Shown: positions 54,646 to 63,964 of the stretch, in pieces
Numbering within the stretch: position 1 is the first letter of the stretch
Layout of the letters: each line of letters begins with the position of its first letter
DNA from: an uncultured Eubacteriales bacterium
GTDB taxonomy: Bacteria > Bacillota > Clostridia > Oscillospirales > Acutalibacteraceae
Length of the DNA: 64,000 nt
NCBI GenBank assembly: GCA_900316555.1
Contig: ONDL01000004.1
Location: 16,911-80,910 of the forward strand
Reading direction: 5' to 3'
Notes under the pieces: model-generated
What the model was told of the DNA's origin: nothing
Databases searched by the model: none
Seen by the model: the letters and a program-made list of their open reading frames with translations, nothing else
Position numbers and translations under genes: made by a program

Positions 54646-55926
54646 ATGGAAAAGAAACCGTTTATCACTCTGGAACAGGCAAAGGACATCATTAAGGACG
54701 TACCGACGCCGTTTCACATTTACGACGAGCGCGGAATCCGCGAAAATGCACGCGCGTTGAACAAGGCTTTCAGCTGGAACAAGGGCTATAAGGAATTCTT
54801 CGCGGTAAAGGCGACACCGAATCCCTACCTGATGAAGATTCTGCAGGAAGAGGGCTGCGGCATGGACTGCTCGTCCTACACCGAGCTTATGCTCTGTGAA
54901 TCCTGCGGCATCACGGGCAAGAACATCATGTTCAGCTCAAACGTAACTCCTGCCGAGGACATGAAAAAAGCATACGACCTCGGCGCGATGATCAACCTTG
55001 ACGACTACACCCATGTTGAGTTTATCAAGAAGGTCTGCGGAGTTCCCAAGACAATCTGCTGCCGTTACAATCCCGGCGGCGTGTTCCGTATGGCTGACAG
55101 CGAGGACAAGGTTCAGGTTATGGACACTCCCGGCGATTCCAAGTACGGAATGACAGAGGAGCAGATGGAGAAGGCGTTTCTCGAGCTCAAGGAGGCCGGG
55201 GCAGTGGAGTTCGGTATTCACGCGTTTCTCGCTTCAAACACCGTTTCAAACGGCTACTATCCCGAGCTTGCGGGCATTCTCTTTGAACTTGCCGTACGTT
55301 TGCAGAAAAAGACAGGCGTACATATCAAGTTCGTAAACCTCTCCGGCGGCGTAGGAGTTGACTACAAGCCCGAGGAACCGAAGAACGATATCGCAATCAT
55401 CGGTGACGGCGTTCGAAAGAAATATGAGGAAATCCTCGTACCAGCGGGTATGAACGACGTTGAGATCTACACCGAGCTCGGCAGATATATGCTCGCACCT
55501 TTCGGCGCGCTTGTTGCTACAGCGATTCACGAAAAGCATATCTACAAGGAATATATCGGTCTGGACGCCTGCGCAGCGAATCTCATGCGTCCTGCGATGT
55601 ACGGCTCGTATCACCACATCACCGTACTCGGCAAGGAAAACGCTCCCTGTGACCACAAATACGACGTTACAGGCGGTCTGTGCGAGAACAACGACAAGTT
55701 CGCTATAGACAGAATGCTGCCTGAGATTGAAATCGGCGATATAATTTATATCCACGACGCCGGCGCTCACGGCTTCTCGATGGGCTATAACTACAACGGC
55801 AAGCTCCGTTCCGCAGAGGTGCTTCTCAAAGAGGACGGCAGCCACAAGCTTATCAGACGCGCTGAGGAACCAAAGGATTATTTCGCGACCTTTGACTTCT
55901 CGGAGTTCAAGGATTTGACAAAGTAA
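54646..55926 (+). CDS. lysA: diaminopimelate decarboxylase
   Basis: PLP enzyme making L-lysine from meso-diaminopimelate. 426 residues, alanine-racemase-type barrel. PLP lysine K55 in FFAVKATPNPY; NLSGGVGVDY, IYTELGRY and the active-site Cys in GGLCENNDKF are visible. Starts within a few bases of engB with GAGGAAGAATAAGG in front; not preceded by a lysine riboswitch. Ends at a strong terminator. Confidence 0.94.
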   Translation: MEKKPFITLEQAKDIIKDVPTPFHIYDERGIRENARALNKAFSWNKGYKEFFAVKATPNPYLMKILQEEGCGMDCSSYTELMLCESCGITGKNIMFSSNVTPAEDMKKAYDLGAMINLDDYTHVEFIKKVCGVPKTICCRYNPGGVFRMADSEDKVQVMDTPGDSKYGMTEEQMEKAFLELKEAGAVEFGIHAFLASNTVSNGYYPELAGILFELAVRLQKKTGVHIKFVNLSGGVGVDYKPEEPKNDIAIIGDGVRKKYEEILVPAGMNDVEIYTELGRYMLAPFGALVATAIHEKHIYKEYIGLDACAANLMRPAMYGSYHHITVLGKENAPCDHKYDVTGGLCENNDKFAIDRMLPEIEIGDIIYIHDAGAHGFSMGYNYNGKLRSAEVLLKEDGSHKLIRRAEEPKDYFATFDFSEFKDLTK

Positions 55927-55940
55927 AAATCGGTTATTTC

Positions 55941-55975
55941 AAAAGCCACTCGTTGAAAAACGGGTGGCTTTTTTT
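55941..55975 (+). terminator. rho-independent terminator after lysA, possibly bidirectional
   Basis: AAAAGCCACTCGTT (55941-55954) pairs with AACGGGTGGCTTTT (55959-55972), with one T-G pair and loop GAAA; a T7 run follows on the plus strand and TTTT on the minus strand, where the XRE gene ends. Confidence 0.9.
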
Positions 55976-55996
55976 GCGCGGAATAGGGAAGAGAGG

Positions 55997-56206
55997 TTAT
56001 TTGACAAATCTTTCGATTCCGAGCACATAGTCGGCAGATACGCGGTAAAGACAGCAGAGGGTAATCAGATGCTTAATCGGAAGCTCGCGTTTTCCGCTCT
56101 CGTATTTGCTGTACTGTTCCTGCCGTGTGTGAAGAATAAAAGCGATCTGTTCCTGAGTATAGCCGTTTTCGAACCGAAGTTCCTTTAACCGTTTGCAGTA
56201 ATCCAT
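55997..56206 (-). CDS. small XRE-family transcriptional regulator
   Basis: 69 residues, a lone helix-turn-helix of the Cro/C1 type: LKELRFENGYTQEQIAFIL, then YSKYESGKRELP (recognition helix region) and LITLCCLYRVSADYVLG. AAGGAG lies 7 bases before the ATG on the minus strand. No sensor domain is attached. It is a single gene between lysA and gdhA, convergent with lysA and divergent from gdhA, so it could control gdhA or itself; this is inference. Confidence 0.88.
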   Translation of the reverse strand: MDYCKRLKELRFENGYTQEQIAFILHTRQEQYSKYESGKRELPIKHLITLCCLYRVSADYVLGIERFVK

Positions 56207-56250
56207 GACAATCTCCTTTATACAAATAGTAATAATATAGAATCAACATA

Positions 56251-56280
56251 ATTATAACACGTTAATATGTCCGTTTGCAA
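56251..56280 (-). promoter_or_regulatory. promoter of the XRE regulator gene
   Basis: On the minus strand, TTGCAA (plus 56275-56280), an 18-bp spacer and TATAAT (plus 56251-56256). Confidence 0.6.
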
Positions 56281-56415
56281 CTAAAATTTATGTGCATAAG
56301 TGTGTGGAAAGCCGAAGCTTGAATTATACAAAACGAAATCTGAATGTGGAATTTCGGATTCCTGCACGTTAAAATGAATAAAAACTATATATTATGCTGT
56401 TATAAGGGGGTATAA

Positions 56416-57954
<1,539 letters not shown>

Positions 57955-57983
57955 TCTAGTTTTCCTAATATCTTTTCCCATAA

Positions 57984-58022
57984 AAAACGGCAGTCGGACG
58001 CTTGTTCGGCTGCCGTTTTGTC
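57984..58022 (+). terminator. rho-independent terminator after gdhA
   Basis: A 16-bp stem AAAACGGCAGTCGGAC (57984-57999) with GTTCGGCTGCCGTTTT (58004-58019), two G-U pairs, 4-nt loop, T run. Confidence 0.92.
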
Positions 58023-58024
58023 TA

Positions 58025-58053
58025 TTGACTTTTTCTTTTTCTGTTATTATAAT
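58025..58053 (+). promoter_or_regulatory. promoter of the SGNH-like gene, directly at the start codon
   Basis: TTGACT (58025-58030), 17-bp spacer, TATAAT (58048-58053). The expected transcription start, about 7 bases after the -10, falls at about 58060, and the ATG is at 58061. There is no Shine-Dalgarno between. Confidence 0.75.
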
Positions 58054-58060
58054 GATACAT

Positions 58061-59191
58061 ATGAATAAGTATCTTTTAAGAACGATAAAAATTGCATCAT
58101 TTTGTTTGGCGGCAACGGCTGTGCTGTACGTTCTGCAGGAGTATGTGCTCTGTCATCTTGACCACAACCGCCTGAGAATTGACGGGTATTATCTCGAGGA
58201 AGAGAATACCCTTGACGTTGTTTTCACAGGAGCCAGCGAAGCGTATTCGGATTTTTCGCCCGGCTTGGCATATGAGAAGTTCGGATTTACAAGCTTTCCT
58301 TATGCGAGCGCTTCCGCGACGGCAGGTGCGGCGATCACTCAGATCAAGGAGATAAAGCGCACGCAGAACCCTCAGCTGATTGTCATGGAGATAAATCCGT
58401 TTCTTTATCCCGACGACAGAAACGAAACAAAAGAGGGCAGTATCCGCAATTATATAGACAACGTACCGCTCAACCAAAACAAAATCGAGTACATAAAGAG
58501 CCTTGAAACTGCCGACGAAGCAGAATATTATCTGCCGTTTATCAAGTACCACAGCTCGTGGAGCGAATACCCCGGAGGAATCAAGTTTTTAGGAGCATTG
58601 GTTCAACAGCATATACGCGGCTACACGCTACTGAAAGGCTATAAATCGAACACAGGTTCGTGTAGGGAAGACGGCTCTTATTTAAACGATAAGCTGATTT
58701 CCGACGACAGTGAGCTGCCGCTTACCGAGGACAGCGACAATAAGCTCAGAGTGTTACTGGAATACCTGAACGACAACGATATCAAAAATGTATTGTTTAT
58801 CCGTGCGCCGCATCTGGTGCGCCAGAATGACTACGAGAGCTTTTGCATGGCTAACCGCGCGGGCAAAATCATCAACAGCTATGGCTTTGATTTTATAAAC
58901 TTTGAACGCGACGAAATCACAATGAGTTATCCGGCTTCGGAATATTATAATGTTCAGCACTTGAATATTTACAGCTCAGCGAAGTTCACGGAATATCTCG
59001 GAACGATTCTCACTGAACGCTACGGCGTACACAAATCAGAGCTAAACGAAAAGCAAACCGAACGCTGGAATCAGGCTGTTGAGTATTATCATAAGCTGTA
59101 CCGCTGCATAGATGCATTAAATCAGGAAGGCAGCCAGATGCTTGAGATCGAAGAAGATTTGTACGGAATGCGTATGATGGAACCGTATTGA
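58061..59191 (+). CDS. SGNH-like membrane-anchored protein
   Basis: 376 residues from ATG 58061 (ATG 58052, three codons earlier, is also in frame). One N-terminal membrane helix (about 10-27), then an outer domain resembling SGNH hydrolase/acyltransferase-like proteins: block I VVFTGASEAYSDF with candidate nucleophile S59, LIVMEINPFLYPDD in the middle, and HLNIYSSAKFTEYL near the end with H300. In the family a DxxH pair is expected; here the Asp position is N297 (NVQHLN), so the triad seems incomplete. Role may be in cell-wall or polysaccharide modification, but this is a guess. Own promoter and terminator; no neighbours of related function. Confidence 0.72.
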   Translation: MNKYLLRTIKIASFCLAATAVLYVLQEYVLCHLDHNRLRIDGYYLEEENTLDVVFTGASEAYSDFSPGLAYEKFGFTSFPYASASATAGAAITQIKEIKRTQNPQLIVMEINPFLYPDDRNETKEGSIRNYIDNVPLNQNKIEYIKSLETADEAEYYLPFIKYHSSWSEYPGGIKFLGALVQQHIRGYTLLKGYKSNTGSCREDGSYLNDKLISDDSELPLTEDSDNKLRVLLEYLNDNDIKNVLFIRAPHLVRQNDYESFCMANRAGKIINSYGFDFINFERDEITMSYPASEYYNVQHLNIYSSAKFTEYLGTILTERYGVHKSELNEKQTERWNQAVEYYHKLYRCIDALNQEGSQMLEIEEDLYGMRMMEPY

Positions 59192-59209
59192 TCACAGAAA
59201 TGACTAATT

Positions 59210-59264
59210 AAAGGAAATCGGCTGAAATAGCTGAAAACGGCTTATTCCGGCGGTTTCCTTTATT
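59210..59264 (+). terminator. probable terminator after the SGNH-like gene
   Basis: Outer stem AAAGGAAA (59210-59217) / TTTCCTTT (59254-59261) with further G/C pairing possible inside, then ATTT. The loop is unusually long (about 36 nt). Confidence 0.6.
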
Positions 59265-59277
59265 TGATACTCCCCTC

Positions 59278-59307
59278 AATTATACAAAATATTCATTTTG
59301 TATAATT
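59278..59307. repeat. perfect 30-bp palindrome upstream of the Xer-type recombinase
   Basis: Two perfect 13-bp arms, AATTATACAAAAT (59278-59290) and ATTTTGTATAATT (59295-59307), with a 4-nt centre ATTC. A 12-base half-site, AATTATACAAAA, recurs at 56323-56334 upstream of gdhA. It could be an operator or a recombination or protein-binding site. Confidence 0.85.
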
Positions 59308-59340
59308 ATTCCGATAAAGAATTATCCCTCTCTCTTTTTA

Positions 59341-59349
59341 TGATATAAT
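59341..59349 (+). promoter_or_regulatory. extended -10 of the Xer-type recombinase gene
   Basis: TG-A-TATAAT (59341-59349), 17 bases before the ATG at 59367. No clear -35 at 17 bp. The leader would be about 10 nt and begin at the ribosome site GGTGAT. Confidence 0.55.
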
Positions 59350-59366
59350 TGCTTTTGGTGATTAAA

Positions 59367-60347
59367 ATGTCTGTACGATTCCAGGATGAAGCGTTTCCGA
59401 TTCTAAAAAAATATCTTTACTATCTCCAGACCGTCCGTCAGAAATCCGTCAAGACTGTCGACGAGTATTTTATCGACCTGCGGACTTTCTTTCGCTATTT
59501 AAAGCGAGCCCGTAAGCTCGTGCCTGACGATATGGATTTTGAGCAAATCAAAATCGACGATATCGGCATTGAGCTGCTCGAGTCCGTCACACTGAACGAC
59601 GCGTATGAATACATGAACTATCTCCAGCGAGAGCGCGGTAATAAGGCTGCTGCCCGTTCCCGCAAGGTTTCGAGTCTGAGAGGTTTTTTCAATTATATAT
59701 CTAAAAAAGAGCATTATCTCTCCCGGAACCCTATCGACGAGCTTGAAACCCCTAAAAAAAAGAAGGCTCTCCCCAAGTATCTCTCGCTCGAACAAAGCAT
59801 CGAACTATTGAATGCTGTTGAGGGTGAACATAAAGAACGCGACTATGCGATTCTGACTTTGTTTCTTAACTGCGGGCTCCGTGTATCTGAGATGGCGGGC
59901 TTGAATTATACGGATATCCGCACCGACAACACCATGCGCGTGCTCGGTAAGGGCAACAAAGAACGTGTTGTCTATCTCAATTCCGCGTGTATCAACGCAA
60001 TCAAGGATTACATGAAGGTTCGTCCCGTCGACGGTGTAAAGGACAAAACCGCTCTGTTTATCAGCCGCAACAACAACCGTATGTCAGTAAAAACCATTCA
60101 GGCTATGGTCTATAAATATCTTGAAAAAATCGGGCTGAGCGCTCAGGGATATTCCTGCCATAAGCTGCGCCATACTGCCGCTACCCTGATGTATCAGCAC
60201 GGCGGTGTTGACGTTCGCGTACTTAAAGAGGTTCTCGGTCACGAAAACCTCGCCACGACTGAGATTTATACCCACCTCAGCTCTGAACAAATGAAAAACG
60301 CAGCTGATTTGAATCCGCTCGCTAAGGTTAACCGCAAAAAAGATTGA
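59367..60347 (+). CDS. tyrosine recombinase, XerC/XerD type
   Basis: Tyrosine recombinase of the kind that resolves chromosome dimers at dif. 326 residues, somewhat longer than the usual 295-305. N-terminal SAM-like core-binding domain (about 8-115), then the catalytic domain with R172 (CGLRVSEMAGL), K195 (LGKGNKER), H265 and R268 (CHKLRHTAA), H292 (LGHENL) and nucleophile Y301 (IYTHLS). All catalytic residues are present. No attachment site, excisionase or prophage gene is nearby, so a chromosomal Xer is more likely than an integrase. Xer subtype cannot be fixed from one gene. GGTGAT precedes the ATG. Confidence 0.88.
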   Translation: MSVRFQDEAFPILKKYLYYLQTVRQKSVKTVDEYFIDLRTFFRYLKRARKLVPDDMDFEQIKIDDIGIELLESVTLNDAYEYMNYLQRERGNKAAARSRKVSSLRGFFNYISKKEHYLSRNPIDELETPKKKKALPKYLSLEQSIELLNAVEGEHKERDYAILTLFLNCGLRVSEMAGLNYTDIRTDNTMRVLGKGNKERVVYLNSACINAIKDYMKVRPVDGVKDKTALFISRNNNRMSVKTIQAMVYKYLEKIGLSAQGYSCHKLRHTAATLMYQHGGVDVRVLKEVLGHENLATTEIYTHLSSEQMKNAADLNPLAKVNRKKD

Positions 60348-60369
60348 GGAGTTGCTCTGCATCTCCCCT

Positions 60370-61158
60370 TTATTTTTTTACTCTGTATATTTCAATATGG
60401 ATCTGGTGCTTTAATTTCAGCGGTTCTTCGTACTTATCCAGCAGCTTACGGTATTTGTTCTCAAACTCTGCTATTTTTTCCTGCGGCAGACTCGCGCCGA
60501 CTCCGCGGCATGTCTTTACTCGTTCGATCCATGCTTTTTTTGTAAACGTCAGAGTCGCGTTATAGGAATGAATCGTTTCTATTTCAAACTTATTTTCAGC
60601 CCATTCGGGAAAGCAATAGCGGAATTCTCCAAACCCGCAGCCGTTCCACGATGGATTGTATTTCAGCACAAGCTGCTCCAACTCATAAATCACTCTGTCC
60701 TGATACGGCAGCCAGTCCATAAAAATCTTGCAGAACCTTCCGTCGGGTTTCAGAACTCTGCGGATTTCGGCAGTCGCTTTTTCTTTGTCAAAATACTGAA
60801 AGCACTGCATCGCGGTTATAACGTCAAAGCTATTATCCTCAAAGCCCGTGTCCTCAGCAGAGCATACGCGGAAATCAATATTCTCCATTCCCCTGTCCGA
60901 CGCGTTTTTCCTTCCGTAAGCGATTTGGTTTTCCGAGATATCCGTCGCCGTAAACTCTGCGCCCGTGTGGTACATATTTACAGGCAGAATCGCCGTTCCG
61001 CTGCCTAAATCGAGAATTCGCTGACCTCTCTTGCCTATTCCAAATGCAATCAGTTTTTCGTACATGCTCTGAGGATAAATATCGCGGTACTTTGCGTAAT
61101 TATCAGAGGTTCGGCCGAAATCAAACTCGTTTCCGCTGTCAATATAGCTGAGCTTCAT
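60370..61158 (-). CDS. class I SAM-dependent methyltransferase
   Basis: 262 residues. Motif I LDLGSGTAI at about 49-57, an acidic residue at TATDISENQ for ribose binding, VCSAEDTGFEDNSFDVITAMQ as post-motif region, and RRVLKPDGRF. This is the ubiE/BioC-like small-molecule type (Methyltransf_11/25). Substrate unknown. On the minus strand, GGAGGTGGAAAG precedes the ATG, which overlaps the previous gene's stop by 4 bases, making it the last gene of the cwlD-radA operon. Confidence 0.9.
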   Translation of the reverse strand: MKLSYIDSGNEFDFGRTSDNYAKYRDIYPQSMYEKLIAFGIGKRGQRILDLGSGTAILPVNMYHTGAEFTATDISENQIAYGRKNASDRGMENIDFRVCSAEDTGFEDNSFDVITAMQCFQYFDKEKATAEIRRVLKPDGRFCKIFMDWLPYQDRVIYELEQLVLKYNPSWNGCGFGEFRYCFPEWAENKFEIETIHSYNATLTFTKKAWIERVKTCRGVGASLPQEKIAEFENKYRKLLDKYEEPLKLKHQIHIEIYRVKK

Positions 61159-61802
61159 CTTTCCACCTCCACAAAGCCGCCGATATCCGTCAACGGCATA
61201 TTATCACATAATATTTCTATTTTAGAATTATGTTGCATTATATAATCTTTTATTCCGGAATAATCCGAATGCATCTTTATATTTCCAAAAAAGAATATTG
61301 TATTGCCGATTCTTCCCGAACAGCCGCCGATAAAACCGTAATCAAAGCCCTCAAGTCTGATTTGTCCCGGAGAAATCCGCAGCACTTCTACCCCATTCTG
61401 TTTCATCGCTTTTTCTATAGACAGATCAGCGGTAATGACCGCGTTGTCGTTTACAACGAGCGTTGAACAGCGCGTATAGCCCTGATTCACGTTTACAAGC
61501 TCAATGCCATGTTCATTACAGTATTCCAAGACCGTTTCGTCATTTGCCGAAAGCTTTCCGTATAGCCTGTTTCCGAGAAAAAGACAGTTTAGCAGCACAT
61601 TGTTCGGGTAATCCCGCGAAGGCTTCCTGCGGCACTTATCAAGCGTAAATATCCTGTCGCGGATTCTGAGAACCTGCATATCCGCATGGAACTGCTCCGG
61701 CTGATGAAAACACGAAACGCATTTTGTCGGAATCACATTATTTCCTCGTTCTTCCATCGCACTGACAAGCTCGGAATACTCTCCGCTCATGATAACAGTC
61801 AT
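61155..61802 (-). CDS. GME-fold-like protein of unknown function (DUF6873 type)
   Basis: 215 residues. It resembles the guanidine-modifying (pentein) fold: HADMQVLRI (H39, D41), VNVNQGYTRCSTLVV (C112) and YGFIGGCSGRIG (C161), with alternating strands. I recall proteins of this shape annotated as DUF6873 GME-fold family in Clostridia; this is memory, not a search. Whether the catalytic His/Cys set is complete cannot be judged. ATG 61802 overlaps the radA stop by 4 bases, and the methyltransferase follows with the same overlap, so these three are translated as a chain. Confidence 0.7.
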   Translation of the reverse strand: MTVIMSGEYSELVSAMEERGNNVIPTKCVSCFHQPEQFHADMQVLRIRDRIFTLDKCRRKPSRDYPNNVLLNCLFLGNRLYGKLSANDETVLEYCNEHGIELVNVNQGYTRCSTLVVNDNAVITADLSIEKAMKQNGVEVLRISPGQIRLEGFDYGFIGGCSGRIGNTIFFFGNIKMHSDYSGIKDYIMQHNSKIEILCDNMPLTDIGGFVEVER

Positions 61803-63163
61803 TGGGTTATTGCCTCGTACGCTTCTCTGATATTCTTAACGCCGATCAGCTTTGCGTCATCGCACTGAACGCCCTTTAGGTTGTGGAAAGGCAGAATGAT
61901 TCTGTCAAAGCCGAGCCGCACAGCCTCATTGACGCGCATCTGTGCCTGAGAAACGGAACGGATTTCACCCGCGAGTCCGATTTCACCGAACACAACGGCT
62001 TTTTCATATAAAGGCTCGTCCTTCAGACTGCTGACAAGAGCCATCGCAATCGACAAATCAATCGCAGGCTCGTCCACTCTCAGACCTCCGACAATATTGA
62101 TATATGTATCGCTGTTTGAGAAAAAGTAGCCCGCGCGTTTTTCGAGCACCGCGAGTATCATGGAAAGGCGGTTGTAATCGTAGCCTGTTGCCATTCTGCG
62201 CGCGTTGCCGTAACCCGACTGTGTGGCAAGACCCTGTGTTTCAGCGAGAATCGGACGCGAGCCTTCGATCGTACAGGTTACGCAGGTACCCGACACCTTG
62301 CTCGGTCTGCCCGAAAGCAGCATTACAGACGGGTTTTCTACTTCTTTTAAGCCCTTGTCGGTCATTTCAAAAACGCCGATTTCATTTGTGGAGCCGTAGC
62401 GGTTTTTGACCGCGCGCAATATCCTGCAGCTCATCTGCTTGTCGCCCTCAAAGTGAAGTACGGTGTCTACGATGTGCTCAAGCACCTTCGGGCCTGCTAT
62501 TGAACCTTCCTTGTTGACATGTCCGACAACAAACATCGGGATATCGAGCGATTTAGCGGTTCGCATGAGGATATTGGTACATTCCCTCACCTGAGTGACG
62601 CTGCCCGGCGAGGAGCTTAACTCAGAGAGGTTCATGGTCTGGATAGAGTCTATCATAACAAGGTCGGGCTTGATATTCTTGATCTGCTCACATACAACCT
62701 CAACGTCGGTTTCGGTCATGATAAAGAGATTAGGAGAGTCCACCTCGAGGCGGATCGCGCGCAGCTTCAGCTGACGCTTTGATTCCTCGCCGGATACATA
62801 GAGAATTTTCAGCGTGTCGCCGAGAAACTGGCATATCTGCATGAGCACCGTTGATTTACCGATACCCGGGTCGCCGCCCAGGAGAATCAGACTTCCCTTG
62901 ACGATACCGCCGCCGAGTACGCGGTTGAGCTCGTGACAGCCTGTATCATAGCGGTGCTCGTCGTCTGTTGAAATCTCGCGGATTGAATACGGCTGCGCAT
63001 ATGTCATTGAAGTGCGCGTTCTGACCGCAGGAGCGGCTTTAGCGGTGTCCTTGATTTCTTCATTCATCGTATTCCATTCGCCGCAGGACGGGCATTTTCC
63101 GACCCATTTCGGGGTCTCATAGCCGCATTCCGAGCAAATGTAAACGCTTTTTATTTTTGCCAT
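61799..63163 (-). CDS. radA: DNA repair protein RadA
   Basis: RecA-like helicase that helps branch migration in recombination. 454 residues from ATG 63163, with AGGAT about 10 bases upstream; a GTG at 63172 overlaps that site. N-terminal zinc ribbon C10, C13, C24, C27; Walker A GGDPGIGKST at 96-105; KNRYGSTNEIGVFEM, the RadA signature (usually KNRFG); and a Lon-protease-like C-terminal domain (about 290-454, with GDPGIGKS-like fold absent). Second gene of the minus-strand operon. Confidence 0.96.
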   Translation of the reverse strand: MAKIKSVYICSECGYETPKWVGKCPSCGEWNTMNEEIKDTAKAAPAVRTRTSMTYAQPYSIREISTDDEHRYDTGCHELNRVLGGGIVKGSLILLGGDPGIGKSTVLMQICQFLGDTLKILYVSGEESKRQLKLRAIRLEVDSPNLFIMTETDVEVVCEQIKNIKPDLVMIDSIQTMNLSELSSSPGSVTQVRECTNILMRTAKSLDIPMFVVGHVNKEGSIAGPKVLEHIVDTVLHFEGDKQMSCRILRAVKNRYGSTNEIGVFEMTDKGLKEVENPSVMLLSGRPSKVSGTCVTCTIEGSRPILAETQGLATQSGYGNARRMATGYDYNRLSMILAVLEKRAGYFFSNSDTYINIVGGLRVDEPAIDLSIAMALVSSLKDEPLYEKAVVFGEIGLAGEIRSVSQAQMRVNEAVRLGFDRIILPFHNLKGVQCDDAKLIGVKNIREAYEAITQ

Positions 63164-63175
63164 ATATTTCACATC

Positions 63176-63886
63176 CTAATTGGTGTTATAGTAATCGAGA
63201 AAGCCTGTAGTGACAGCGAACGCCATTTGTCGCTGATATTCCTCGGTCTTGAGCTTTTCGCACTCTTCCCTGTTTGATAAAAAGCCGCACTCAACAATAA
63301 CCGCCGGCTGAGTAGTGTTTTTCAGTAAGTATATACCGCTGCCCGCGGGTTTACTGAGCCGTTCGTTGTCGGGCTGCAGCTGGGATTTCACCGAAAACTT
63401 GATCGCGTCTGCAAGCAGCAGGCTTTTCTCGTTGTTCGGCGAGTAAAAAACCTGTGTGCCGTGTGACGAAGTATCGGAAAACTTGTTCTGATGAATACTG
63501 ATTACCGTATTGTCAGCCGAGGCGTTGAATATTTCCAGTCTTTTCTTCATGTCGCTGTTCTTGCGCTGTTTTGTGTTATCTCCCTCAGTCGAAAGGTCGC
63601 CGTCGTCGGTTCGTGTCATCTCTGTATCAAATCCGAAAAACGTCAGCAAATCGTCCGTATCCTGCGCAATGGCGAGGTTTATTTCCTTTTCCGGTACACC
63701 GTCGCCGCTGACAGCGCCGCCGTCCTCACCTCCGTGACCTGCGTCAATCACGATATGTGGCATCGATTTCTGAGGCATAGCCGCTGTGCGCAGGGTGATA
63801 CGCGCGGTTGAGGTAACCATCAGCGCGATAAAAACCGAGAGAAAAAACACAATCAGAAAAACCGCGGCAAATCTTTTAATATTCAC
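63176..63886 (-). CDS. cwlD: N-acetylmuramoyl-L-alanine amidase CwlD
   Basis: Amidase_3 zinc enzyme. In spore formers, CwlD with PdaA makes muramic delta-lactam in the spore cortex, needed for germination. 236 residues from GTG 63886, with GAGGTGG upstream on the minus strand. N-terminal membrane helix (about 4-25); zinc ligands H51 (DAGHGGEDGG), E68 (PEKEINLA), H132 (ISIHQNKF), catalytic E199 (VIVECGFLSN). CwlD rather than a vegetative amidase is inferred from size and domain layout and from Clostridia gene order. First gene of the operon. Confidence 0.9.
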   Translation of the reverse strand: MNIKRFAAVFLIVFFLSVFIALMVTSTARITLRTAAMPQKSMPHIVIDAGHGGEDGGAVSGDGVPEKEINLAIAQDTDDLLTFFGFDTEMTRTDDGDLSTEGDNTKQRKNSDMKKRLEIFNASADNTVISIHQNKFSDTSSHGTQVFYSPNNEKSLLLADAIKFSVKSQLQPDNERLSKPAGSGIYLLKNTTQPAVIVECGFLSNREECEKLKTEEYQRQMAFAVTTGFLDYYNTN

Positions 63887-63935
63887 AAAACCACCTCTGC
63901 CATAAAATATGCGCAGAGGGATTGACGATATAACC

Positions 63936-63964
63936 ATTATACCGCATTTGACCGTTCTTGGCAA
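63936..63964 (-). promoter_or_regulatory. promoter of the cwlD-radA operon
   Basis: On the minus strand, TTGCCA (plus 63959-63964), a 17-bp spacer and TATAAT (plus 63936-63941). A palindrome ACAAATTTGT lies just upstream (63972-63981). The match is to the housekeeping sigma, so the operon may be read in growing cells as well; no SigE or SigG box was recognised. Confidence 0.8.

Noticed and set aside
59367-60347. A phage integrase or mobile island
   Set aside because: No att repeats, tRNA, excisionase or phage genes around; flanking genes are core genes. A chromosomal Xer recombinase fits better.
60348-60369. A terminator between the convergent Xer and methyltransferase genes
   Set aside because: Only a weak GGAG/CTCC pairing is visible in a 22-base gap, and the T run is inside the methyltransferase end. 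Not strong enough to list.
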